A program made the position numbers and the translations under genes. A DNA stretch of 18,000 nt from Isohypsibius dastychi (lineage: Eukaryota; Tardigrada; Eutardigrada; Parachela; Isohypsibiidae): assembly GCA_034696485.1 (NCBI GenBank), contig JAQIWT010000564.1, positions 1-18,000 of the forward strand. Direction: 5' to 3'. The first letter of the stretch is position 1, and each line of letters begins with the position of its first letter. Of this stretch, positions 8,511 through 17,218 are shown one piece after another. The notes below the pieces were generated by a model, which made no database searches, was not told the DNA's origin, and saw nothing but the letters and a program-made list of their open reading frames with translations.

Positions 8511-11166
8511 TCAGCGGCGGACAATCTTCTTGGGAGATGAATTACCCTCCGCATCGTCCCGTTCCTGACCTTGAAAACGGTGGGCGGGCGACAAGAATGC
8601 ACTGGATACAGCCCTTTTCAATTTCTGCCCGGATATCTTGCCCATCGACGTAAGCCGCTTAGAAACCACACGTTTTAATTTGCAAGCTTTGTCCCAAGGT
8701 GTCGCTTTGAGGAAAGCTGCAGCCTCGATTCCAACCGACTCAGGGTCCGATTTGTGGAAAATCTGGTTCAAATCCACGTCGCATTTGCTGACGGAAACCT
8801 CCTTGGCCAGCAACCGAAGAAACTCTGTTTTCTTGCTGGCATATTCAAAAGAAACACCGAACTTGTACATGGATGGAGATTCTCCCGAGTCTTTATCCAA
8901 AGCGATCACAAATGCTCCTCTGATGGTATCTCCAAGATCGCAGACGTCGGTTACTCTTGAGATTTTCCGGAGATTAACCGTTTCCAGATGTTTCAATGGC
9001 TTTTTTTCATTCTCTCCGGTTTGATGGCGAATTTTAGTGACCTCCAAAAAATCGTTATAAAGCAAAAGAGCCAACTTGGCCCCCATGCCATTAAACTGGC
9101 CGTCCGATAACTCCATACAATCGATTCTACAGACGAACTTCCGGTGGGCAGCGAGAATATCATCCGGCGCTTTGTCAATACTCGCTATTAAATTCTGAGC
9201 ATCCACTTCCCGCTTCTTCTCGTTGATCAAAGTGAGGACTTCGTCAATTTTTCTTGCAGCTTCCCCGAGGTCGTCATAATCCGCAGATGGTTTTGTTCGA
9301 CGTTGAAGATCTCTTAAAAGGAGCTGGACAGAAGGCAAGCGCTGGACGGGTCGAATTATCAGTTCCTTCAGATTCTGCCGGCCGCATTCCGGGTCTTTTT
9401 GGCCGAGCATCAGCATTGCTTGGAACCGAGGATATTTCGTCTCACAGGATGCAATGAAACCACGAATATTTTCGAATATGTTGACAAAGGGTGGATAGGC
9501 GCTTTCCAATCTCGCCGCATGCCTCAGCCATATCTGTCCGAGCCGTGCATGTTCTGTCCAAGAACTGATCATTTTGGACAGGTCCACGCAGATGACGCTG
9601 TGTGCTGCATGAATCTCGTAAATCTTTGAAAAGTAACTCCGAAGCTGAGCAAGTTCTGGATCAGGTAGCAATTTTGAAGCCGGGGCATCGGGAGCTCCTC
9701 CTGTCACAAAAATAAAAAGTTGAAATGAAAACAGAAAACACACATAGTTAACGTAAACAATGCCGTCACTTCAAGCAACCAAGACTTTGATGTTGAATAA
9801 TATGACCCATAAATCGGACAAAGATTCAAACTCACCAGCACTTTCAACAATTTTGATGATCGCAGCCAGGATTTTGACATAATTCTTCTCGGTCTCCAGC
9901 ATTTCCATAGCTGTTTGGTATCGTTTCGTTGCTTGCAAAGACGGCCCGTCGGAACTTGGCAAGTTAAGCGAGTCATCTGACCTGTCCAAGCTGGCAAAAC
10001 TGTGACCGGCCTCGTCAACGGAAGACAGTCGAGTTGGAGTTCGGAACGGCGACCGAATTTCAAATTTCCGCTCTGGTTTTTTCAGTAGACCGACGACTTC
10101 CGCCGAAAGCAATGAAAACGGTGTTGGATCAGCATAGCAGTCTATCTTAATACTGGACCAGAACCAATCAGACCTGACCAACACTTGCCCAGGACGCAAC
10201 TGGATAGTTTCCTTCAATCCATCATCTCGCTCTATCGTCGCAAAACGAATTCCGTTCAGCTCCTCGGATGTAACCTTGATCCCTCCAAAACCGCCATCGT
10301 CGACTATGACATGAGTGGCTTCTTCAACGGAATACACGATGGAGCCAGCAGCTTCTATGGTTCTCTCCTTGACGCTCTCCTTGTCAATATCCGCAAACCC
10401 GATTAGAAGAAACTTCAGTCCGAGGAACGGTTTGGCGCGGTAATCGTTTTCCGAGTATTCTTGTTGTCCTGTGTCGCGGTTATTCCAGAGATCCAAAATC
10501 CAATCTTCCTTCATTACTGGGATATTCATGTTAGTCGCATGCTGATATTTCTCCCCATTGACACGTCGAGTGATGACATGAGTGACGGCAGAAGCACCAG
10601 CTTTTGTAAAGTCGGCTAAAACTCGGCCATCCATGTTGTGGACCATCTGTGTGAGGAGAGCAATGTTATCCTCTTCTGCCTTCTCATATCCACTGAAAAG
10701 AACGCGGATTCCCTTGAGTGCGTGGTTATACAGCGGACGTTTTAAACGCGGCAGTTCCGTACATGTGCTTCCGAATTCGATGAGCACCGACGGGCTGACA
10801 ATCCTGATTTTCTTCCGTAGACTCAGAAATAGATCTCCAGCGAAGTGTGAAGTAACCAACACGTTGTCTGGTGAGCTCGAGATGGCGGCATATTCGTTAG
10901 ATGGCACGAATATCAAGCTTCCACCCAGCTGTTCAGCAGCGTCCAACAGTCGCTGATTTTTCAGCAGCTCTTCTTCCAAAACGAACATCCGAATTCCATC
11001 ACAGTTCTGGTGCAAACCTACAGCAAAAAAAAAGATGTCAATCCGCGAACAAACAAACAGAATTCTACGCAGAAAGGTAATCAGAATTATGCATGGCTTA
11101 ATCGAACAATCTTTGCAAAGAATGGTACAACATTTTAGTCTACAAACCCTGTTCCTTGCAATCCAT
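8511..11166 (-). CDS. ECT2: Rho guanine-nucleotide exchange factor ECT2/Pebble
   Basis: Three exons: 11166-11148, 11017-9836 and 9700-8511, with introns of 130 and 135 nt; 796 residues. It activates RhoA at the equatorial cortex to start cytokinesis and is held by the centralspindlin complex. Order of domains: an N-terminal degenerate BRCT-type region (about 8-100); BRCT 1 (about 103-190, with VTHVITRRVNGEKY and IPVMKEDWILDLW); BRCT 2 (about 205-300, ending SDWFWSSIKIDCYADP); a Ser/Thr-Pro hinge (RSPFRTPTR, 328-336); a DH domain (about 372-580, with the signature LIIRPVQRLPSV near 514-525); a PH domain (about 588-705); and a basic tail ending KKIVRR. The match runs from end to end and is slightly shorter than human or fly. 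The 19-nt first exon gives MDCKEQ plus one base and joins in phase 1. A further 5' exon is possible but not needed. Confidence 0.95.
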
Positions 11167-11513
11167 GCTTCAAGCTCCACCGACAGCTGATGGCTGGGAC
11201 TCTGGAAAGGAGATCTAATGATTATAATTCGCAATGTCGTTTTTCTCCCAACAGATTGAAGTCTTACAGTAGATAAAATAAAAGGCCGTGTAGGGCTGGT
11301 GCTGCTCTCTTGTGAAAACGCAATTCAAGAAAAATATCGACACTTCGACAGGATTCGGGAAATCATGACTCAATTCGGAACATATCCAAGAACAAATGGA
11401 GCAAATCAACGGAAAATGTCTACATGGGACATTTGCTGGAGTAAAAGGCAAACTCCAAATTCCAGAAATCCGAATTCAAAACTGGCCAAACGTGGGGATT
11501 TTTTGATAATCAA

Positions 11514-11525
11514 CGTACTAGTACG
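11514..11525. repeat. Perfect 12-bp palindrome
   Basis: CGTACTAGTACG equals its own reverse complement. It lies 350 bp upstream of the ECT2 start and 59 bp from a second hairpin rich in ACGT/TGCG steps. It could be a dimeric protein-binding site; nothing else supports this. Confidence 0.4.
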
Positions 11526-11583
11526 CAACGCAGATACGTCCAAAATGGAATGGCATACGCCACAACAGAAGCGCGGCTGAATA

Positions 11584-11615
11584 TGCACGTACGCAAGCAT
11601 TACGTGCGTCGTGCA
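11584..11615. repeat. Imperfect 11-bp-stem hairpin
   Basis: TGCACG-T-ACGCA pairs with TGCGTCGTGCA around a 9-nt loop, with one bulged T. This is longer than most chance palindromes in the window. It is flanked by a further GTACGC and CGTACA, giving the area a CG-step-rich, palindromic texture unlike its surroundings. Confidence 0.45.
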
Positions 11616-11822
11616 CCTCCGTACATGACAGGGTTTTCTACGACGTCGAGTTCTACCAAGTCGTAAAATATCCTCGGTGTTATTTCGAGCAATCAATGTT
11701 CCATAGTGAATCCACACCGATGAGTGTTAAGGCTAACCCCAAACATTACGAAGGATCAGCATGTTTGTGCTAATGGGCTCTTTATCCAAAGAGACATATC
11801 CGAAATATCTGTTTCCGGTGAC

Positions 11823-12781
11823 CTATTCAGCGGGGTCAAAGCCAGTGGGCTGACTGTCATCTAAAGAAACGATCAGATTCTCGCGTTGTAGATGCGCTCG
11901 AAGACTATCCAACCCCATTCCCTCTTCCTCATCTGCAACCATATTTCCACGAGGCAGGAGCGAAATATTCACCTCGTCCAGCTCATCCCTTCTACCAAGG
12001 CCTCTCGTCTTCCGCTTGATCTTTGCACAAAGGTCGGGCATCGAGTTGCTAGCATCAATCACCAGATTCTTCATGCGAAGCGACGTAGTGCTCAAACTTT
12101 TGACAATCTCGAAAAATCCGTGGTGGATAACTTTCGGACCGCGGATGACGAATGAATACCTTTCGTTTGCATCAGAAATTTCTTGAGGCAAACGCAGATT
12201 CTTGAAACGTTTCTCATAAATCCAAAGTATCACGAAACACAAGATCTCGACGAGCACGAGAAAAATGGCAGAGCAAAATATTGCTTTAAAGATTCCATCG
12301 CTGATGTGCCGACTTGTGCGAAGCTGCACCCATTTTATCCCATCTTTGTAGGGCTTCGTCAGATTGCCGCCGTACGGCAAGCTTTGAAGGCGCAAAATAT
12401 TCTTCTTAATCTCGGCGCAATGGAATATCTCTGCCATGCTGATATATGCTGTAATACGACTTACATTAAAAAACCACGAATTGTCCAAGGAATATGGCAC
12501 CCACGTTTCAGGAAGATATCACTATGATTGCTCGCCATATCGTTCATTCTGATCCCATCCAGAGTAATATGGCGATTCATGCTTATCACAATAATCCAAA
12601 CAGACACGAGGCTGATCATTATTCCTAATACCAGACAAAGCGTACCGATGGCCAGAAAGTAGCCGTAATTAAGAATGAAGACCATCTTTCCCGCTTCGTA
12701 GTTTTCTCCGGCTGTGGATCCATTCGAGTCTGTCTCACGAACTCCAATCCGAACTGTGCGGCGTGTTTCAGCCGATGCCAT
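11823..12781 (-). CDS. Two-helix membrane protein, unrecognised family
   Basis: Two exons: 12781-12505 and 12448-11823. A 56-nt intron (donor GTGGGT, acceptor ATTACAG, phase 1) gives 300 residues. The apparent frame overlap at 12461-12505 is resolved by this intron. The 32-residue N-terminal tail is hydrophilic. A long hydrophobic stretch spans about 33-68 and a second about 145-169. Between them lies a probably extracellular or lumenal loop of about 75 residues with the sequon N-L-T near 121 and a cysteine at 103. The last 130 residues are charged and end acidic (SLDDSQPTGFDPAE), probably cytosolic. I do not recognise the family and assign no function. It sits between ECT2 and metaxin on the same strand, with no operon-like spacing (657 and 318 bp). 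Confidence 0.75.
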
Positions 12782-13099
12782 TTTTCTCGAAAGACGAATT
12801 TACCCTGGAGTGCCCACCGTTTTTCATTGAAAAATCAGAATCAGATGGGAGGAAGGTAAACAACACGACGGCTTCATGAATCAACAGAATGCACGACGTT
12901 TCCCCGTTCCGGAAGTAACGCTGTTTCCTGCGTAACCGTAACGGCAACTTTTTAAAACTTGAAAGACTGCAGACCAGTACCAAGCACACCATTTATCCAT
13001 CCGGATCAAAAAATGTGACAAACTTTTAAAGACAATTTTGTATATAAACAAATATCAACAGGACGAAAACATGAAGTTGAACTCACAGTAACAGGCTTG
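12782..13099. other. Spacer between metaxin 3' end and membrane-protein 5' end
   Basis: No gene is supported. A 74-codon minus-strand frame (12768-12992) runs out of frame with the neighbouring start and is not believed. No canonical AATAAA for metaxin is visible; a minus-strand GATAAA near 12991 is the nearest variant. Confidence 0.45.
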
Positions 13100-14335
13100 T
13101 CAAGCGTCGCTTTTAATAACCATCTGAGGTAACCGACGCATTCCCGAAACAACGGTGGTATTGTAGAGTCCAGTGTTAACTCCCATCTCCTTGGAGAAAT
13201 ACAATCGATCCACACGTTGACAAAAGGTCACCAGATTCTGGTGCCGCTGGACCAGCTCTTCCAGATTCCCTTCCGGCAGATGAACGCTGAGCAGCGCAAC
13301 AAGATGTCCGAAGGCAAGCGCATCTAGCTCGTTCGTATTCCTGGATAAAGACGAAAATAAAGACAAACAAAAAAACTAGTATTTTATTATCTCATACACG
13401 TCATCCAGGAAATACGGTCTGGGACCAAGGCGTTCACTAAGAGCCTTCAAGTCGCTGTGAAGACTTTCTCTCACATCGTCCATCGAAGACAGCGGCGAAT
13501 GCTCTTTCAAAAACGAGCTAATTTGTATTCGTTTCAGAAACGGAAGTATCCGGTTCAGGGGTGCCGTATATGGCAGCCCATAACGAAGCTTCGTCACACG
13601 GTTGTAATTCTCTTTGACCAGCCACGCAGAATATAACTAAAACGTTGATTATATGTATCAGATATAATTTATAATTACATACAGTAGACACCAACAGGAT
13701 ATATCTCAAAAGCGTCATGAAACGGGATGGCTTACTTCGGCGTTTTTCACAGTGATCTCGATCATTTCGACGTAAGGCCGTATTGCGCTTTCTTGCTCAT
13801 CGGTAAGTTGACGACGAATCTGGATTCAGACCAAGGAATTATTCATGTTCTTCGTACAAGAAACTGCAAAAACTCACGCGAAGTCTTGCATACTGGGCGA
13901 TAGCGTCAAACCCAGCGACGAAATGATCGTCGACTTTTAGTAGAGGAAGCTTGGAAGATATCGACATGAACTCCGCGTTGACTCTCTCATCCAGAGTGAA
14001 TTTTAGTCCTTGCATCCGTAGAAATGCCTGTGTGGCCATGCATTCTGCGTATTCGTGCAGGGTAACTTGAGAGGCTATAAACCCAACTATCTTATGGTTC
14101 ATCAAAATTTTAGAGGACTAGATATTCTTACACATAGGTGTGACGCAGAGGATGACATTCGCCGGCCAAGGTAGATCGCCTGCCGAAAACAAGCTAATCA
14201 CAACCAAGAAAGTCTATCAGTGCAAGATCTTGAGTGAGAAGGGAACACAGACGAACCCGAGTTAATGACGACTTCCGCTGCTTCTTCGGCCAGATCTGAA
14301 GCAAAGATGAACGGGCGAAAGATGAGACTATCCAT
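13100..14335 (-). CDS. MTX2: Metaxin-2-like mitochondrial outer-membrane import/assembly factor
   Basis: Six exons: 14335-14257, 14179-14132, 14074-13878, 13819-13736, 13636-13398 and 13340-13100. Introns are 57-99 nt; total 888 nt, or 295 residues (human metaxin-2 has 263). Metaxins work with the SAM complex on the cytosolic face of the outer mitochondrial membrane and in beta-barrel assembly. The exon 2 segment GDLPWPANVIL matches the family's N-terminal W-P. The glutathione-transferase-like N domain includes ECMATQAFLRM and NAEFMSISSKLPLLKV. The C domain has RYGLPYTAPLNRILPFLKR, ALSERLGPRPYFLDD and the signature NTNELDALAFGHL, followed by LVTFCQRVDRLYF. The protein carries about 30 extra residues after this point and no membrane helix. 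Exon 3 has a second in-frame acceptor at 14087. The start ATG is the only one joined in phase to exon 2. Confidence 0.9.
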
Positions 14336-14635
14336 ATTTACCGAAACAAATAACAAAAGAACACGCAGTGCAAATTCTACTTATTCAAATTTCAAACAAT
14401 GGCCAAACTGAACTAGATTTGCTTTTTTCGCAAAAGGATTGTTCAAGTAGCAAAGGCGTCTGGATGTCCGACCCCCCCCCCCCCCCCCGACCTAATCCGG
14501 CTTACAATCCCCGAACAGAATTCTGGATTTTCAATAAATTCCGTTGATTTGGGACTCTTTTCCGGTTATCTCCGGCTTCTCAGCCGTCTAATGTTCTTTG
14601 TCGTGAATCAATTATCATTATATGCTAAAAAAGAT
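14336..14635. other. Metaxin 5' flank, no gene seen
   Basis: A/T-rich spacer containing a C homopolymer (listed separately). No coding frame or RNA gene is recognised. It separates the metaxin promoter from the tRNA-repeat block. Confidence 0.5.
14472..14488 (+). repeat. Seventeen-base poly-C run
   Basis: An uninterrupted run of 17 C on the plus strand, preceded by TCCGA and followed by GACC. It is the only long homopolymer in the window. Its exact length should be treated cautiously because such runs are error-prone in sequencing and assembly. Confidence 0.9.
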
Positions 14636-14663
14636 GGCTTAGACGACGCGGCCTGTCTAAGCC
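14636..14663. repeat. Perfect 9-bp inverted repeat at the repeat junction
   Basis: GGCTTAGAC and GTCTAAGCC flank a 10-nt loop. The right arm and five bases of the left arm belong to the 103-bp repeat. The remaining four left-arm bases are unique sequence at the breakpoint, so the hairpin exists only in this copy. Confidence 0.7.
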
Positions 14664-14742
14664 GAGGACGGAGTAATATCGTTGAAATTATCAAGGCAGT
14701 CTTGGAGGCGTTTTGACAAAATACGAATTTTGAACTCTTGAA
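14640..14742 (-). repeat. 103-bp direct repeat, copy A (truncated tRNA copy)
   Basis: About 90% identical to copy B at 14856-14958, with roughly 10 mismatches and no gap; the two copies are 216 bp apart. On the minus strand it reads as the 5' flank of the tRNA followed by the first 14 tRNA bases (GGCCGCGTCGTCTA). It then diverges, so the tRNA copy here is only a stump. Most mismatches cluster in one 16-base stretch (about 14684-14699). Confidence 0.85.
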
Positions 14743-14769
14743 TGACGGTAATTTTTCCGATTCATAGCG

Positions 14770-14774
14770 AAAAA
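14770..14774 (-). terminator. RNA polymerase III terminator of tRNA-Arg
   Basis: Five T on the transcribed minus strand begin 4 nt past the last acceptor-stem base. This is the position and length of an ordinary tRNA gene terminator. Confidence 0.75.
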
Positions 14775-14778
14775 GAAC

Positions 14779-14869
14779 GACCGCGGTGGGGGTCGAACCC
14801 ACGCTCTCTGGCTTCGGAGGCCAACGTCTTACAGTGTATTCTTGTGCTACGCCACTAGACGACGCGGCC
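14779..14869 (-). tRNA. tRNA-Arg(CCG) with an enlarged D-loop (possibly a pseudogene)
   Basis: Read 5' to 3' on the minus strand: acceptor stem GGCCGCG/CGCGGTC (7 bp, one G-T); D stem GTCT/AGAC; a 27-nt D loop where 8-11 is normal; anticodon stem TTGGC/GCCAG with loop CTCCGAA, hence anticodon CCG; 5-nt variable loop; T stem GTGGG/CCCAC with TTCGACC. Box A (TCGTCTAGTGG) and box B (GGTTCGACCCC) are near consensus and a T5 terminator follows. The acceptor sequence GGCCGCG is the same as in animal tRNA-Arg(UCG/CCG). The extra bases, roughly CACAAGAATACACTGTA near 14830-14846, are not at position 37/38 where tRNA introns occur. All stems are intact, so decay is not obvious. Confidence 0.8.
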
Positions 14870-14958
14870 TGTCTAAGCCGAGGACGGAGTAAAATCGTTG
14901 GATTATACAATACAGCCTTGGAGGCGTTTTGACAAAATACGAATTTTGAACTCATGAA
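14856..14958 (-). repeat. 103-bp direct repeat, copy B (tRNA 5' flank)
   Basis: The partner of copy A. On the minus strand it ends inside the tRNA gene after base 14, so the repeat is the tRNA's upstream flank plus its 5' end. With the 113 bp between the copies it describes one period (216 bp) of a tandem tRNA unit, of which the second period is cut short. Confidence 0.85.
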
Positions 14959-15090
14959 AACTCCGGAGTGTTTATTTTTCCATCCGTCCGTTGAATTTTC
15001 TCTGGGAGCTGCTGTAAAGTTGGCTGATATTTTGCTACTGTAACCACGCGTTTCAGTTGTTGGAAAAGTTGGAATCCCTGATCTGGAAGA
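14959..15090. other. ARPC4 5' flank
   Basis: A short spacer between the tRNA-repeat block and the ARPC4 ATG. No gene is seen. The segment should contain the ARPC4 promoter and leader, which puts the divergently transcribed tRNA within 230 bp of an RNA polymerase II start. Confidence 0.5.
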
Positions 15091-15930
15091 ATGGTGATTG
15101 ATTCATGTTTGTGCACGCGAGTTATTTTCATTCACCGTTACAACTTTTTTTTGCAGTCGACAACTTTGCGTCCTTATCTCAGCGCGGTCCGAGCGACTTT
15201 AACTGCTGCAATGTGTGTCCAGAACTTTGATAGCCAGGTGGTCGAGAGACACAACAAGCCAGAGGTGGAAGTGAGGTAAGAGATAGAACTTAATCAACAG
15301 ATTTGACGCGTTTTGTTTATGTGTCTGAGTGTGTCTTAAAGTTCCCAGCCAGACGTCATTGTAAATTGCATCTCTTCTCTTGTTTTCAGATCTTCAAAAG
15401 AACTTCTGCTGAATCCCGTGATCATAAGTCGAAACGAGAAGGAACGCGTCCTGATCGAAGGATCGGTCAATTCTGTCCGAGTTAGCATCGCTATCAAACA
15501 AGCTGATGAGATCGAAAAGCTGCTTTGCCACAAATTCATGCGATTTATGATGATGAGAGCAGAAAATTTCTTTATTATGAGGAGAAAACCGATCGAGGTA
15601 TGTGTCAAGCTTCTGTCGCGATTTTCCTTGGAATGTTGTGTTTGAATTCTGGTTTCATTTGCAGGGTTACGATATCAGCTTTTTGATAACCAACTTTAAC
15701 ACGGAGCAAATGTACAAGCACAAACTGGTAGATTTTGTAATTATCTTCATGGAGGAAATCGACAAAGAAATCAGCGACATGAAGCTGACCCTAAACGCTC
15801 GAGCCAGAATATGCGCTGAAGAATTCCTGAAAAAGGCAAGTTATAGCCTCCACAAAACTATAAATAAAATTATTCAGCTATTTGCTGTAACATCTTTTAA
15901 CAAGCTGAATTCTGCTTGTTGTAGTTCTGA
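15091..15930 (+). CDS. ARPC4: Actin-related protein 2/3 complex subunit 4
   Basis: Five coding exons: 15091-15093, 15157-15275, 15390-15597, 15665-15835 and 15925-15930. Introns are 63, 114, 67 and 89 nt. The total is 168 residues, exactly the human length. The protein is a core subunit of the Arp2/3 complex, which nucleates branched actin filaments. [78 protein letters not shown] and [11 protein letters not shown] are near-identical to the animal consensus. The first coding exon is the ATG alone. The last exon is just TTC TGA and is reached through a GC-AG intron (GCAAGT donor), which restores the family ending LKKF. The first intron has a weak donor (GTGATT) and is open in frame. Confidence 0.96.
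15863..15868 (+). promoter_or_regulatory. AATAAA inside the last ARPC4 intron
   Basis: The only plus-strand AATAAA near the ARPC4 3' end lies inside the GC-AG intron, before the two-codon last exon. If used, it would give an unspliced transcript with a different C-terminus or no stop. Downstream of the stop I see only variants such as GATAAA near 15949. Confidence 0.4.
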
Positions 15931-15981
15931 TTGCTCCGGGATAAACATCTCCACTCGATCGGATTCGTCAACTTATAAACA

Positions 15982-17218
15982 TCACATGTTTGGTGCGAGT
16001 TTGTCCAGAAGCTTGATTCCTACTTCGTAGCCAAGAAAGCATGCCTAGAAACAGCAGCCAGTTTTCGTTTTATATATTTGTACAACCAATCTGAATATAA
16101 ATCATACCGCGTTAGACGGGAAGGCCCGCATCATGACTGGCGTGAATCCTTTGTATAGTCCTGCGATACCCTCTTCCCTTATTACTTGCCGAAAGACATC
16201 CCTAACCCCGTTAGGGTAAGCGCCTTCCGGTGCAGTTTGCAATCGAGATTTCAGAACGTCAGGAGGCAGTGCGACAAGCCAGTTGAAAATACCGGCCATT
16301 CCACCAGCAAAGATCGACCGAAGGGGGCTGATGTCGTTCGGATTACTTCCGGCTGGCGTGACGGCCTTCTTGAGCCATTCATAAGTCATAAAATACATTC
16401 CGGAGGCAGGTACATCACGAAGAAGAGTTGCGCCGGTTCCACGAAAAATACTTCGGAGGCCACCTTCGCGATAGAGCTTCTTGACCACATCAAGCGGCCC
16501 CGTATATTTGGGTGTTGCGCTGCCATGTTGAACCTTGAGAATAATGTTTTGATATAATCCCCGAAGTTAGAACATGTGTCTCACGGTGAGACTCTCACCT
16601 GGAGAAGGCACTTAATCCGCTCACCAGGAGCCATAATCGCTGTAGTGAAAACACCGGCTAATAATCCAGCTTGAAAAAGCTGCCGAGCACTGAAGGGAAT
16701 TCGAGCGAAAATAAACTTCTAAATTTGGGTCAAACGTCGGGACTTATTGCATACCTGAGCTCCTCATTTGGCGTCTTCTGCTGTAGCTTTTTTCCAATAC
16801 CAAAGCCCAGGAAGCAAACTGCAAAAATTGGGGCAATCCCGATTAAAGGAGTCGTCATTCCTTTGTAAAGTCCCGGAACACCCTAGGACGAAAAAGTACG
16901 AAACCTAAGGTCGAAGGGTGATTCAACTGAAATACCTCAGCCTTGATAGTTTTCTTGAAACAATCCCAAGTTCCCAAATAGAGAGGTGTTTGGCCAGGTC
17001 CGACGTGAGGCATGGTTTGAAGGCGAACCTTTATAATGAGCCATCTTGAAACAGGTTCTTAATGCAAGGAAAAGATGCTGTGGTACCTTGATGGTGTCCA
17101 TAGGATGACCAATTAACACTAGCCATGATCCCCCAAATCCTCCGGCGATGAATTCTTTGATCGGACTGACACGCCGAGGCTGGAACTCTACTGCAACCAC
17201 GTTGTCCACGGAATCCAT
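15982..17218 (-). CDS. SLC25A20: Mitochondrial carnitine/acylcarnitine carrier
   Basis: Six exons: 17218-17087, 17028-16936, 16882-16755, 16689-16599, 16533-16108 and 16044-15982. Introns are 53-65 nt and phases agree; 310 residues (human 301). The carrier exchanges acylcarnitine for carnitine across the inner mitochondrial membrane for beta-oxidation. The three carrier signatures P-x-[DE]-x-x-[KR] are HPMDTIK, APGERIK and PPDVLKSR, each starting one third of the chain. [34 protein letters not shown] and [18 protein letters not shown] are specific to this carrier rather than to the superfamily, as is [17 protein letters not shown]. The final exon gives [20 protein letters not shown] and stop. 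The acceptor at 17029 (ATTATAAAG) has a weak pyrimidine tract. The stop lies 51 bp from the convergent ARPC4 stop. Confidence 0.95.

Larger units (their letters stand above)
11167..11822. other. Intergenic region upstream of ECT2, no gene seen
   Basis: About 650 bp with short frames on both strands (the longest about 100 codons), none with a recognisable domain or a splice partner. It holds the ECT2 5' region and the 3' end of the membrane-protein gene. Two palindromic elements at 11514-11525 and 11584-11615 are listed separately. A GATAAA on the minus strand near 11777 is a weak poly(A) candidate for the membrane-protein gene. Confidence 0.5.

Noticed and set aside
8638-9024. 128-codon plus-strand frame
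   Set aside because: Antisense shadow of the ECT2 PH-domain exon.
11299-11717. Overlapping frames of 93 and 103 codons on opposite strands
   Set aside because: Neither resembles a known protein or joins to another exon by a good splice site.
12461-12500. Apparent overlap of two minus-strand frames, suggesting a frameshift or pseudogene
   Set aside because: A 56-nt GT-AG intron (12504-12449) joins them in phase with no leftover bases, so the gene is intact.
14472-14488. Poly-C run as a telomere-like or recombination signal
   Set aside because: It is a single homopolymer without a repeat unit. Slippage or an assembly artefact is enough to explain it.
14640-14958. The paired 103-bp repeats as LTRs of a small retroelement
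   Set aside because: The repeats lack TG...CA ends, a primer-binding site and a polypurine tract, and no target duplication was found. A tandem tRNA-unit duplication fits better.
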